From Marinimicrobium hydrolyticum (GTDB lineage Bacteria; Pseudomonadota; Gammaproteobacteria; Pseudomonadales; Cellvibrionaceae): DNA of 64,000 bases. The notes beneath the pieces were generated by a model. It had not been told where the DNA came from. It worked only from the letters and a program-made list of their open reading frames with translations, and made no database searches. Shown in pieces: positions 1-9,544 of the stretch (position 1 is the stretch's first letter; every line of letters begins with the position of its first letter). Made by a program: the position numbers and the translations under genes. The DNA lies in contig NZ_JAVDDU010000003.1 in assembly GCF_030848505.1 (NCBI RefSeq), forward strand, positions 186,001 through 250,000, read 5' to 3'.

Positions 1-1037
1 ATCTCCAAGCCAGCGGTGCTGATCAGGGGCGCGAATTCCCGGTAGGAGTACATGCGGCTATTACCATTCGCCACGCAAGAAAAATACAGGGATGTGGCAT
101 TGAGACTTAAAGAGGCGGCGGTAAACTGCTGATGATCCGAGAAGGGCTCCAGTATGTACAGGCGCGCTTCGCTGCTCATGGTTTGTGCCGCTCTGGTGAG
201 GATGGATTCGATTTCGTGAGGAGCAAAACAATCCAGGAACTGACTCATCCAAATAGTATCGCAACCCTCGGGAATTCTGGCATCCTCAGCCAAGACATCC
301 ATGGCACAAAAGCTAACCCGGTCGATTGACCCGTGCTCTTCGACGTTTTCTTTAGCCAGCGCGAGCTGTCCGGGAAGATCGACCATCACCAACTCGACAT
401 CGGGGTCGTAGTCGAGGCATTTGAGGCTCCAGCGGCCGGTATTGGCGCCCACATCAAGCAAGCGACGCACGGGGCGCCGGAAAACGATGGGCAGCAGAGT
501 GTCAAATACCTGATCGGAATAGTAGTGATCGAAACGAAACCAACTGGAACGGGCGGGTTCTTTGAGTGAGGACAGGCCCTGGTAAACATTGTCCCAGTCA
601 CCCAGGGTGTGTAGCCCGGCCGGGTGGCCTTGCTGCAAGGACTCCTGCAGGAACGGCAAAGCTTGGTAGCAAATGTCCCGGACAAAATCCATATTTACCC
701 GGGTCATGGTGTCGTTCATGAGAAAGTACCCCAGGTCTTCCAGCACCAGATGATCATCCCGGTAGCGAACGATGTCCGCATCCACAGCCAGATCGGTCAG
801 CACTGACACCGCGTAGTGCGATAGCCCCGACTGCCGACACAGCTCTTCCACCGTAAGGCCCGCTGGAAATGACCTCGCCAACAAGGCCAGCAAGCCGGTG
901 TCTCGCATCACCACGGCGGCGTAGAAAATTACTGGCCCAAATGCAATTTTCTGAGCCTTGGAGCGCGCCTCTACCGCTGCGCCGGGACCAGCCTTACGCC
1001 GGCGAATGGGTGCTCGCGTATCGTTCTTCAGGGACAT
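1..1037 (-). CDS. SAM-dependent O-methyltransferase (partial, C-terminus beyond window edge)
   Basis: An open frame runs without a stop from an ATG at 1037 to the window edge, about 345 residues. The N-terminal ~100 residues look like the winged-helix dimerisation domain of plant-type/hydroxyindole O-methyltransferases. Near residue 180 is SAM motif I (LLDVGANTGRWS), followed by an acidic strand end (VMVDLP) and a later LYILEPF strand. Such enzymes methylate hydroxyl groups on small aromatic or isoprenoid substrates. The ATG lies 10 nt after the ubiV stop, with a GAGGAA ribosome site overlapping that stop, so it is very probably co-transcribed with ubiUV. A role in quinone O-methylation is suggested only by this position; the substrate cannot be read from sequence. 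Confidence 0.85.
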   Translation of the reverse strand, partial: MSLKNDTRAPIRRRKAGPGAAVEARSKAQKIAFGPVIFYAAVVMRDTGLLALLARSFPAGLTVEELCRQSGLSHYAVSVLTDLAVDADIVRYRDDHLVLEDLGYFLMNDTMTRVNMDFVRDICYQALPFLQESLQQGHPAGLHTLGDWDNVYQGLSSLKEPARSSWFRFDHYYSDQVFDTLLPIVFRRPVRRLLDVGANTGRWSLKCLDYDPDVELVMVDLPGQLALAKENVEEHGSIDRVSFCAMDVLAEDARIPEGCDTIWMSQFLDCFAPHEIESILTRAAQTMSSEARLYILEPFSDHQQFTAASLSLNATSLYFSCVANGNSRMYSYREFAPLISTAGLE

Positions 1038-1047
1038 AGTTATTTCC

Positions 1048-1941
1048 TCATAGTTCGCCCAAGGGTTCATCCAAAAGTCGGATGCCCTCTACTTTATGCC
1101 AATAGCCGTTGATATCGCCGGGGGCCAGAGCCTGGCGTCGTCCCCATCGATCGGCGGCGTAAAACTTCCGCAACCACTCGAAGGTCGACTCTGGTTCGGG
1201 GCTCAAGCGAACTACGTCCACCAAGCCTGTCATCCCCGGGAGATCATTAACTAAATTATTACGGCTACCCGACAGCGTTTGAACGCCGTTCAAGGTGAAT
1301 ACCCGCAGCCCTTCCAGATTGTGTACTGGCCGGCCCTCAGGATGGTGAATGCAACACAGACCACAGTCATCCTTAGGTTTGTTGTAAGAGCGTGCAGTAA
1401 AGCACCGCGCGGACCAAGCCAAAGGCAAGTGACCAAAACCCAACACCTCTACTTCAAATGTGTGCCTCAGTGCCTGGATTTCGGGCACGGACAAAATTTG
1501 AGAAAGCCAATCTCTGGACAACTCCACCGGCACCAGCCAACGCCGCATTCCCAAGGACAGGAGACGCTGCAACGTCTGTGCGTTATAACAATTGATAGCG
1601 CTGCCGGCAACAAATCCGAGCCCCTGAGCTCGTAATAACTCTATAGCGCCCACATCGTTGGCTTCCAGGTGAAATTCTCCGTTTTCACAGTAGCGCCGGA
1701 GCTCGCGCAAGTCCGCCGGAGATTCCAGCAATGTCATAGTAGACAAGACGACTTCCTTACCAGCTTCACGTAAGTTATGGGCCAACTTCATGTAATCGCT
1801 GAGCTTCAGTTCCCGGCGTTTGGAACAAACAGTTTCACCCAGATAGACAACGTCCGCCTCGGATTCGGCAGCATCCCGGTAAAAGGCTTCTACTTTGGCT
1901 TTCTCCCAATAGTAGAGAATGGGGCCTAGTGAAAATTTCAT
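1048..1941 (-). CDS. ubiV: UbiV, O2-independent ubiquinone hydroxylase subunit (U32 peptidase family)
   Basis: Peptidase family U32-like protein of 297 residues. In E. coli UbiV pairs with UbiU and carries a [4Fe-4S] cluster needed for O2-independent hydroxylation of ubiquinone precursors. The cluster cysteines are at C39 (GETVCS), C180, C193 and C197 (C-X12-C-X3-C), the same numbering as I recall for E. coli; an extra cysteine sits at 196. The ATG overlaps the ubiU stop by 4 nt, so the two are translationally coupled. It acts in the cytoplasm under anaerobic or denitrifying conditions. The match is strong from cysteine spacing, length and partner gene. Confidence 0.95.
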   Translation of the reverse strand: MKFSLGPILYYWEKAKVEAFYRDAAESEADVVYLGETVCSKRRELKLSDYMKLAHNLREAGKEVVLSTMTLLESPADLRELRRYCENGEFHLEANDVGAIELLRAQGLGFVAGSAINCYNAQTLQRLLSLGMRRWLVPVELSRDWLSQILSVPEIQALRHTFEVEVLGFGHLPLAWSARCFTARSYNKPKDDCGLCCIHHPEGRPVHNLEGLRVFTLNGVQTLSGSRNNLVNDLPGMTGLVDVVRLSPEPESTFEWLRKFYAADRWGRRQALAPGDINGYWHKVEGIRLLDEPLGEL

Positions 1942-2933
1942 CGCCAGCTCCTGTGGTAAGCACCCAGGGTGGTCTGACTGCCTTCAGAAAGCGTGCTTAA
2001 AGCTCGCTGCCATTCTGCCTCGACTGCGTATGCCTCTGGGTCAGCCAAAAGCCGATCGAGGGCAGCTCGCCAGATACGCGTAACCTGACGGACATAGGCT
2101 GGGCTTCTTTGGCGTCCTTCAATTTTGACGGACTTGATTCCTTGTTGGTACAGCTCCGGCAACAACCCGAGCGTGTTCAAACTGGTTGGCTCTTCGAGCA
2201 CATGGTAGCTGTGGTCATCCACCGTAAAACGTCCTTTGCAAAGCGTAGGGTAGCCAGCCGTCTCGTGCTCCTGGAAAGAATCAATCAGATAGCCATTCAA
2301 CCGCGAATGCAAACCCTTATCGCTCTCTTCCCAGCGCACAAATTGCGCTGGCGAGCAAGCACCGGAATTGTTGGGAGACTCCCCCGTGAGATAAGAACTG
2401 AGGTAGCAGCGCCCCTCAGCCATAATGCAAAGACTGCCGAACGCAAAAACTTCCAGCTCAGCGTCCACAGTCTGAGCGAGTGCTGTAACTTGTTGCATGG
2501 ATAGAACGCGAGGAAGTACTACACGACTTACACCGTAAAGACGCCGATAAAAGTCAATTGCTGCCGCATTGGTGGCGGAGGCTTGGACGGATAAATGCCG
2601 GGGCACTTGCGGGTAGGTTTCAGCTGCATAGCCGAGCACTGCCAAATCCGCAATAATCAGTACATCAGCGCCCGCTCTCACAGAGTCGTCGACAGCTCTC
2701 TGCCACTGATGCCAATCGCTGGGATGAGCAAATGTATTTATGGCTACATATAGTCTTCGATCTTGACGGTGCGCCTCGTCGGCAGCCGCTTTAATTCCAT
2801 CAAAGTCAAGATTCAGGCCCGCGAATCGACGCGCATTGGTTTTATTGCGCAGGCCCACATACACGGCGTCCGCCCCTTCCTTTAACGCCGCCTTTAGTGC
2901 GTGCAAACTTCCGGCGGGGCAAAGTAATTCCAT
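1938..2933 (-). CDS. ubiU: UbiU, O2-independent ubiquinone hydroxylase subunit (U32 peptidase family)
   Basis: Partner of UbiV, 331 residues from the ATG at 2933, equal to the length I recall for E. coli UbiU. A start 15 nt upstream is possible in frame, but MELLCPAGS is the usual family N-terminus. The U32 signature region reads FAFGSLCIMAEGRC, and cysteines fall at 169, 176, 193 and 232, the expected [4Fe-4S] ligands. The UbiU/UbiV heterodimer replaces the flavin mono-oxygenases (UbiH, UbiI, UbiF) when oxygen is absent. It is divergent from ubiT across a 72-bp AT-rich gap, which must hold both promoters. No convincing FNR/Anr box was found in that gap. Confidence 0.95.
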   Translation of the reverse strand: MELLCPAGSLHALKAALKEGADAVYVGLRNKTNARRFAGLNLDFDGIKAAADEAHRQDRRLYVAINTFAHPSDWHQWQRAVDDSVRAGADVLIIADLAVLGYAAETYPQVPRHLSVQASATNAAAIDFYRRLYGVSRVVLPRVLSMQQVTALAQTVDAELEVFAFGSLCIMAEGRCYLSSYLTGESPNNSGACSPAQFVRWEESDKGLHSRLNGYLIDSFQEHETAGYPTLCKGRFTVDDHSYHVLEEPTSLNTLGLLPELYQQGIKSVKIEGRQRSPAYVRQVTRIWRAALDRLLADPEAYAVEAEWQRALSTLSEGSQTTLGAYHRSWR

Positions 2934-3005
2934 TGAGCACCCTTGCAAATATTTGAATATTGAGAGAAGGTAATCTGAATCTTATGTCGTACGAGACGAT
3001 ACACC

Positions 3006-3485
3006 ATGAAGACAGAAAAAGGCATTACCACTAAGGTGGTACAGTGGGCTCCCAAACTTATACGAGTAACACTGTACCCGCTGCCAAATTTTTTTCAGGC
3101 GTGTGGATTGGAGTGGGCTATCAATCAGACGCTAAAAAATTCTTTGCGCCAGGGTGAACTTTCGTTTATGAATGGCAGGAGCGTATCGGTTCAGGTTGTG
3201 GATATCGGGCTAAACTTTTCTCTGACGGAAAAGAACCAACAACTAAAGGTAAGCTTATCGGATCAGCAAGGGGATGTGACTATCAAAGGGGATTTGATGG
3301 TTTTTCTAACACTCATAGGCGGAAAGGTTGATCCAGACACGTTATTTTTTTCGCGACGGCTTTCCCTGAACGGCGATACGGAGCTTGGCTTGCACGTCAA
3401 GAACTTCCTCGACACACTGGAGATTGAAGCTATCCTCCCCCGCCCTATCGTTCAGCTACTCGAAAAGCTCCCTGCGACTCCATGA
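3006..3485 (+). CDS. ubiT: UbiT, SCP2-domain accessory factor of anaerobic ubiquinone synthesis
   Basis: A 159-residue protein with one SCP2 sterol-carrier-like domain (roughly residues 40-150, including the GDLMVFLTL strand and a C-terminal amphipathic helix). In E. coli UbiT is a lipid-binding homologue of UbiJ required for O2-independent ubiquinone synthesis together with UbiUV. Divergent placement opposite ubiUV supports this over the aerobic paralogue UbiJ, which normally sits with ubiE and ubiB. The ribosome site is weak (GAGACG). Codon use looks slightly more AT-rich than neighbouring genes. Confidence 0.9.
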   Translation: MKTEKGITTKVVQWAPKLIRVTLYPLPNFFQACGLEWAINQTLKNSLRQGELSFMNGRSVSVQVVDIGLNFSLTEKNQQLKVSLSDQQGDVTIKGDLMVFLTLIGGKVDPDTLFFSRRLSLNGDTELGLHVKNFLDTLEIEAILPRPIVQLLEKLPATP

Positions 3486-3530
3486 GAAAAATTCGGGGAG
3501 GCAGAAGAGTTCGCACTCTTACGCCTCCCC
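3486..3530 (-). terminator. Rho-independent terminator of gdhA (possibly bidirectional with ubiT)
   Basis: A hairpin at 3495-3530 has an outer stem GGGGAGGC/GCCTCCCC and an inner stem AAGAGT/ACTCTT. Read on the minus strand it is followed by a run of five T (3490-3486), placing it just after the gdhA stop. On the plus strand it lies 10 nt after the ubiT stop but lacks a T-run. Confidence 0.8.
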
Positions 3531-3554
3531 AACTACACCATAGGCCGAACAACT

Positions 3555-4973
<1,419 letters not shown>

Positions 4974-7358
4974 TTATTTCGCGTCTGCATCTCCTATGGC
5001 ACTAACTCCAACGGTGCTGGGTTCGCCCTGGTGAGCCAACGCCATGGCGCTATCTGACTCAGCGTAAGCCGGGGCCACCTTACCCGGACCTTCCGGCCCA
5101 CCCACAATATCCAACGTGGGTTCAGTAGGAAAGTACAAGCCTTTGACCACTTGCCAGGCAACCGCCAGAGCACCAATGATAAACACCACGTCTCCGAAGG
5201 TACGCACCCAGCGCAGGTTCTGCAATAGGGCCGTTTGCATAAAGGATTCACTACGGGCATACCACAGGCCTTCGGAAGCACTGGCGACAAACTGGATAAT
5301 ACCAATGGGCAACAGACTAGTGAACAACATTAACACTAAGCCGCCATTCAACCACCAGAACGCCGTCTTCATGAGCTTGTCATCAAACACCAGGTGCGGA
5401 CGGATGTAGCGAAGGATAAGCAGGCAGAAGCCCAGCGCCAGGAATCCATACACTCCAAACAGAGCCGCGTGGGCGTGAGTTGGCGTGGTGTTCAAACCCT
5501 GTACATAGTAAAGAGCGATGGGCGGGTTGATCATAAAGCCCAAGACGCCGGCGCCAAGCATGTTCCAAAAGGCAACCGCCACAAAGAAAATCAGTGGCCA
5601 CTTGATGCGTTGCATCCACACGGCGCGAGTTTTGAGGCGCCAGTTTTCCCATGCCTCATAACCCAACACTACCAAGGGTACGACCTCCAGGGCGCTGAAG
5701 GTCGCGCCAATGGCCATCACTGGCGTGGTAGTACCAGAGAAGTACAAGTGGTGGAAAGTACCGGGTACGCCGCCGAGCATGAACAGAGACGCAGACGCCA
5801 AAGTGGCAGCCGTCGCCATGGTCCGGGAAACCAGCCCCATGCTGCAGAAGATAAACGCCAGCGCGGCTGTCGCAAACACTTCAAAGAAACCTTCAACCCA
5901 CAGGTGTACTACCCACCAGCGCCAATACTCCATAACAGATAAGTGAGTACGCTCACCATAGAACAACCCGGCGCCGTAGAAAAGACCGATGGCCACGACA
6001 GATGCAGCAAGCAATGCCAGGAGGTTTTTGTCACCGGGTTGGCGTAGCGCTGGGCCAACAGCACGTAACATCAGTACTAGCCAGAAGATGATGCCCAGGT
6101 ACTTGCCAATCTGCCACAATCTTCCTAGGTCAACATACTCGTACCCCTGATGGCCAAGCCAGAAGCTCCAGTTCGGTGGCATGATTTGTGCGATGGCGAA
6201 GAAGTTGCCTGCAAAGGAACCAACCACCACCAAGATCAAAGCCCAGAACAAAATGTCCACACCGATTTTTTGGAACTTTGGATCCTTGCCCCCGTTAATA
6301 ATGGGAGCCAGAAACAGACCTGCGGCCAGAAAACCGGTGGCAATCCAGAACATGGCCGCTTGAATGTGCCAGGTGCGCACTAAGCTGTAAGGGAACCACT
6401 CAGACGTGTTGATCCCATAAAAGCTTTGGCCTTCAACTGTATAGTGCGCCGTAAAGCCACCAAGGAAAACTTGAAACACGAACAGGCCGACAACCGCGAT
6501 CAGGTATTTGCCTAGGGCTTTTTGTGAAGGCGTAAGGTTGATTGTGCTAATGGGATCCACCGCAGGCGCGATTGGTTCTTCTTCATCATGGCGACGCAAG
6601 AAGGCCCAACCCCAAACAAGCGCACCAACACCGGCGATCAATAAAACCACACTGATGATCGACCACACGACGTTTTCCGCCGTAGGGCGGTTATCAATTA
6701 GGGGTTCGTGAGGCCAGTTATTGGTATAAGTCGCACCTCCAGGAGCCCGCTCTGTGGCAGCGGCCCAAGCAGTCCAGAAAAAGAACTCCGTCATACGTTG
6801 ACGGCGCTCTTCACTGGGCAGGGTGACTTCTTTCATGGCGTAGCTTTGGCGAGTCGTGGTCAACTCGGGGGAGCCGCCGAATAAACGACTGTAGTAATCC
6901 GCCGTTTGTGCGATGGCTTCAGCGCGCCGATCAGAAACAATAAGGCTACTGCTGTCCGGCTGATAGGTGTTAGTTCTATAAGCGATTTTAAGATCGTACT
7001 GCAAATTACTTTGATCTCGCCCACCCAATTCGCTGTATGGAACTCCAAATTCTTCCATAGCGGCCAGATTGAGCCATGCCTGAAGCTCACGGTGCAGCCA
7101 GTCAGCCGTCCAGTCTGGAGCTTGATAAGCGCCGTGCCCCCAGATGGAACCCAACTGCATTCCGCCCACGGATTGCCAGGCGGTTTGCCCGTCCAGGATC
7201 GACTCTTCGGTCATTAACACCGTGCCATCCTGAGTTATTACTTGTGCTGGAATGGGCGGTTTTTCTCGATACACTTCGGCCCCGAAATAACCGAGCAATC
7301 CGAAAGTAAACGCGAGGATCCCAATCAGGAGCCACCACAGTTTTTTGTACTCACGCAT
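4974..7358 (-). CDS. norB: Quinol-dependent nitric oxide reductase (single-subunit qNOR)
   Basis: Integral membrane enzyme reducing 2 NO to N2O with electrons from quinol. The 794-residue length and N-terminal extension mark the single-subunit quinol type (NorZ): a membrane anchor near residues 8-28, a periplasmic domain to about 215 that replaces NorC but lacks CXXCH, then about 13 membrane helices. Haem/FeB ligand regions are visible: HIQAAMFW, VVHLWVEGFFE with the conserved glutamate, HHLYFSG, and the distal THAHAALFG. The ATG has a strong GGAGGTG site. It is monocistronic, ending in a terminator. Two NsrR-like operators lie 100-170 bp upstream. The adjacent ubiTUV could maintain its ubiquinol donor. 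I see no norQ/norD-type accessory gene. Confidence 0.95.
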   Translation of the reverse strand: MREYKKLWWLLIGILAFTFGLLGYFGAEVYREKPPIPAQVITQDGTVLMTEESILDGQTAWQSVGGMQLGSIWGHGAYQAPDWTADWLHRELQAWLNLAAMEEFGVPYSELGGRDQSNLQYDLKIAYRTNTYQPDSSSLIVSDRRAEAIAQTADYYSRLFGGSPELTTTRQSYAMKEVTLPSEERRQRMTEFFFWTAWAAATERAPGGATYTNNWPHEPLIDNRPTAENVVWSIISVVLLIAGVGALVWGWAFLRRHDEEEPIAPAVDPISTINLTPSQKALGKYLIAVVGLFVFQVFLGGFTAHYTVEGQSFYGINTSEWFPYSLVRTWHIQAAMFWIATGFLAAGLFLAPIINGGKDPKFQKIGVDILFWALILVVVGSFAGNFFAIAQIMPPNWSFWLGHQGYEYVDLGRLWQIGKYLGIIFWLVLMLRAVGPALRQPGDKNLLALLAASVVAIGLFYGAGLFYGERTHLSVMEYWRWWVVHLWVEGFFEVFATAALAFIFCSMGLVSRTMATAATLASASLFMLGGVPGTFHHLYFSGTTTPVMAIGATFSALEVVPLVVLGYEAWENWRLKTRAVWMQRIKWPLIFFVAVAFWNMLGAGVLGFMINPPIALYYVQGLNTTPTHAHAALFGVYGFLALGFCLLILRYIRPHLVFDDKLMKTAFWWLNGGLVLMLFTSLLPIGIIQFVASASEGLWYARSESFMQTALLQNLRWVRTFGDVVFIIGALAVAWQVVKGLYFPTEPTLDIVGGPEGPGKVAPAYAESDSAMALAHQGEPSTVGVSAIGDADAK

Positions 7359-7457
7359 TTTTCACCTCCGCATCCCTTCTGGGGACGCACTGAATGGGGA
7401 CTCCTAGGGAGTCGAATATGGATTTGTGCAGGGCCGTCATTTTTCCTCCGTTAATAT

Positions 7458-7480
7458 AAGATTCATATAATTTGCATCTT
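7458..7480. promoter_or_regulatory. NsrR-like operator 1 (norB / DUF454 divergent promoter)
   Basis: A 23-bp palindrome with half-sites AAGATTCAT and TTGCATCTT, separated so that the whole matches the published NsrR consensus (AAGATGCAT-N5-ATGCATCTT) at about 18 of 23 positions by my count. NsrR is an NO-sensing repressor with an iron-sulphur cluster. It lies 100 bp upstream of the norB start. Confidence 0.7.
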
Positions 7481-7504
7481 AACGAAGTGTAATTCCACCC
7501 TTAA

Positions 7505-7527
7505 AAGATGTAAACTATATTCATGTT
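7505..7527. promoter_or_regulatory. NsrR-like operator 2
   Basis: A second 23-bp site with half-sites AAGATGTAA and TTCATGTT, matching the NsrR consensus at about 16 of 23 positions. Its centre is 47 bp from that of operator 1 and 54 bp upstream of the DUF454 start, so it is well placed to control the divergent gene as well as norB. Confidence 0.55.
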
Positions 7528-7569
7528 TTAAATTTTAATCCTGATGGGCGTTTTGAGGGGAAGAAAATC

Positions 7570-7965
7570 ATGAATGTGCTTTCTCAAGGTTGGGCGGAAA
7601 AAATCGGGCGCATCCCGTGGCTGTTTCTGACTTGGGGCTGCGTCGGTTTGGGTACTGCTGGTGTGGTATTACCGCTGCTGCCTACTACGCCTTTTTTGCT
7701 GGTGGCGGCCTGGGCAGCGCCTAAAGGCTCGCCCCGGTTGGGAAGGTGGTTGGATGAGCACCCGGTATTTGGGCCCAACCTTCGCGCTTGGCGCACACAG
7801 CGGGCCATACCCCGGAAAGCCAAAGTTGTGGCGATCATACTGCTGCTGATGAGTTGGTGGGTATTGTTCTTCGTCGGTACTCACAAGGTGGTACTGGCCG
7901 CTATTACTTTATTGTTTATTGGTGTTGCGACTTTTTTGCTGACGCGTCCGGATGTGCGTGGGTGA
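7570..7965 (+). CDS. DUF454 (YbaN-like) inner-membrane protein
   Basis: A 131-residue small membrane protein. Helix 1 covers about residues 16-44 and ends in LPTTPFLLVA, a family signature. A charged loop (FGPNLRAW, AIPRKAKV) follows, then two helices at about 85-105 and 107-125. DUF454 proteins have no settled biochemical function. The ATG follows a GAGGGG site. It is divergent from norB across a promoter region with two NsrR-like operators, so NO-responsive expression is a reasonable inference. A DUF454/qNOR pairing may reflect NO or haem stress, but nothing in the sequence shows a reaction. Confidence 0.85.
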   Translation: MNVLSQGWAEKIGRIPWLFLTWGCVGLGTAGVVLPLLPTTPFLLVAAWAAPKGSPRLGRWLDEHPVFGPNLRAWRTQRAIPRKAKVVAIILLLMSWWVLFFVGTHKVVLAAITLLFIGVATFLLTRPDVRG

Positions 7966-8010
7966 GGTAAAAACAAGATAAATAAAGACGTTCATACTTT
8001 TGACCAACCT

Positions 8011-8113
8011 GGAAAGGCTAGCCTGCATTTTGAGACACGCTGTAAATACATCCCTGTACGCTCCGCGTCGGCATCCTGCCTCCGAGGGTCTCAAAACGCA
8101 GGCTAGCCTTTCC
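8011..8113 (+). repeat. Cruciform repeat, subfamily A copy 1 (103 bp)
   Basis: Outer arms GGAAAGGCTAGCCTGC and its complement GCAGGCTAGCCTTTCC continue to TTTTGAGAC/GTCTCAAAA with one mismatch. Between the arms is the family core (GACACGCTGT...CTCCGCGTCGG...GGGTC), in plus orientation. Same length as the copy at 54321-54423, whose core is inverted. Confidence 0.85.
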
Positions 8114-8212
8114 TCCCGCTCTGATAGCTAATTGCTCCGAAACGAGACCAATCCCCCTACTTGGGCTAGGATCACTGGAGTGCGAGAGTCTGAAAGTGGT
8201 CCCTCTCTAACT

Positions 8213-8309
8213 TCCCGAAAGTATCAGCGCGGCACCGCAGAGAGTGGGGCAGGCATTCCCGGACTGTCCGGGTGTGCCTGCCCCACTCGCAGCACTCGAC
8301 CAAAAAGCC
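8213..8309. repeat. Core-less hairpin repeat, subfamily B copy 1
   Basis: Flanks beginning TCCCGAAA and ending GCACTCGACCAAA are shared with the copies at 12383 and 37837. The hairpin at 8242-8288 has 23-nt arms (GAGTGGGGCAGGC / GCCTGCCCCACTC at the base) closed by a single T. The ~57-bp core found in the other B copies is absent. Confidence 0.85.
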
Positions 8310-8397
8310 ATTGGGTGGGAGTTTCAATTGGATCCCTGCTTTCCCGGAGCGAGAAGTTAAAGATTTGCGCGCACCTACTCTTTAATCAAAGAGACGC

Positions 8398-9282
8398 TCA
8401 GTGAATCAACCCGGCGTCTTGCAAATAAACGGCGAGGCGCTTGAGGTCAGCCAACCCCTGTGGCGTTGTTTCCGCAGCTGGAACCACGACTTGTGTTAAT
8501 TTGGGAAAGCGAGACTCGACGGCTTCACGCACCTGCGATTCCGGCCGAACCGTTCGGTTGATAATTAAAGCTGGAATGGAAACGCGCGCGCGTTCAAGTG
8601 TTTCCCGTGCGCGGACGCCTTCGCTAACACTTAAACGATCATCATTGACCACCAGAACGAAACCTGTGAGCCGTGGATCCTGTAGGCGAGTACGGGTGCG
8701 TTGAAATAAATCCTGCCGAGCTTGCAAGAGATCCCGCGCGCGGCGCCGAGGATCGTCACGCTCAGGTAGGTTTCCAGGGCGAGCATCGAGTTGATGGGCC
8801 AATAGAGCCTGAGTCCAAGCTTGCATGGATTCCGGCAGAGTTAACAAATGCAGAGTGTGTCCTGTGGGAGCCGTGTCCACAATGATGTGGTCCCACTGCT
8901 CAAGTTCATCCAACTGTCGGCACAGGGCTTCAAACAACGCAGATTCGGTGGCGCCGGGGTGCATGCCCGCCAACTCCACTTGACGCTCGGCTTCGCGCAG
9001 AAATTCCGGCGCGGCGAAACGGCGGATGTTGTCTTTCACCGCAGCCAAGTAGTGTTCTCGTGCTGCGTCCGGATCCAGCTCGCGCACCCACAAATTGGCA
9101 GCCACGTTCGTGGCTTGATCCCCAAGCGGTTGATCCAGGAGATCGCTAAGCGAATGGGCGGGGTCAGTGGAAATCAATAGAGTGCGTCGCCCGAGCTGGG
9201 CCAGGCCCAAAGCCGTGGCGGCCGCCAAGGTGGTTTTACCCACCCCGCCTTTGCCACCAAAAAAAAGAATCGGTGTGGTCAT
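8398..9282 (-). CDS. ArsA-family anion-transporter-type ATPase
   Basis: Soluble ATPase of the ArsA/GET3 group within the SIMIBI/MinD P-loop class, 294 residues from ATG 9282. The deviant Walker A (GGKGGVGKTT) is at residues 9-18, switch I is DPAHSLSDL at about 41-49, and IIVDTAPTGHTL is the switch II/signature. There is only one ATPase half, unlike the tandem ArsA of arsenite pumps, and no arsB or arsR is nearby, so arsenite export is unlikely. It follows the cory-CC-star gene by 4 nt and belongs to the cstA cluster. Such single-domain ATPases may handle metal or protein insertion; the substrate is unknown. An upstream in-frame extension overlaps the neighbour's coding sequence and was rejected. 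Confidence 0.85.
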   Translation of the reverse strand: MTTPILFFGGKGGVGKTTLAAATALGLAQLGRRTLLISTDPAHSLSDLLDQPLGDQATNVAANLWVRELDPDAAREHYLAAVKDNIRRFAAPEFLREAERQVELAGMHPGATESALFEALCRQLDELEQWDHIIVDTAPTGHTLHLLTLPESMQAWTQALLAHQLDARPGNLPERDDPRRRARDLLQARQDLFQRTRTRLQDPRLTGFVLVVNDDRLSVSEGVRARETLERARVSIPALIINRTVRPESQVREAVESRFPKLTQVVVPAAETTPQGLADLKRLAVYLQDAGLIH

Positions 9283-9286
9283 GGCA

Positions 9287-9544
9287 TCAGCAACAGCGGA
9301 AACCGCAGGTAGGGCACTGCTCCATGCCCATGCGCTGATGCCAGGCGTGGAGGTCTTCGACCACAAAGGGCATGAGTTCTAGACAGTACCAGGATGCGGG
9401 ATTGGGCAAACCCAGACTTTCAGACATCACCAGCAGGCGAAAAAAATCATCGCGCCGGCGCTCTTCCAGGGCAACTGTACGGCGAAACGGCTGTTCGTAA
9501 AAATCCCGATACAAGCGCCCCCAGTGGCGTAGTTTAGCCAGCAT
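9287..9544 (-). CDS. Small cory-CC-star-type protein
   Basis: An 85-residue basic/aromatic protein starting at ATG 9544 inside the last codons of cstA (11-nt overlap; GAGG site 6 nt upstream). The C-terminus reads CPTCGFRCC and stops, giving four cysteines in nine residues with the terminal Cys-Cys-stop that, from memory, gives the 'cory-CC-star' family its name. I also recall members sitting beside cstA-type transporters and ArsA-like ATPases, as here. The cysteines suggest metal or iron-sulphur binding or thiol chemistry, but no function is established. A start 24 nt upstream is also open. Confidence 0.8.
   Translation of the reverse strand: MLAKLRHWGRLYRDFYEQPFRRTVALEERRRDDFFRLLVMSESLGLPNPASWYCLELMPFVVEDLHAWHQRMGMEQCPTCGFRCC

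Larger units (their letters stand above)
7966..8397. other. Gene-free 430-bp stretch between convergent genes, mostly repeats
   Basis: No credible gene. It holds one complete cruciform repeat (8011-8113) and one core-less hairpin repeat (8213-8309). The remaining bases (8114-8212, 8310-8397) show nothing I can name. The flanking genes converge here, so the hairpins could also act as terminators. Confidence 0.7.

Noticed and set aside
2934-3005. FNR/Anr box in the ubiU-ubiT gap
   Set aside because: Only the AT palindrome CAAATATTTG is present; no TTGAT-N4-ATCAA even with two mismatches in good positions.
8011-8113. Integron attC sites as an explanation of the cruciforms
   Set aside because: No conserved GTTRRRY/RYYYAAC ends and no cassette-like gene array or integrase.
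8398-9282. Arsenite resistance operon
   Set aside because: Single ATPase half, no arsB, arsD or arsR; context is the cstA cluster.
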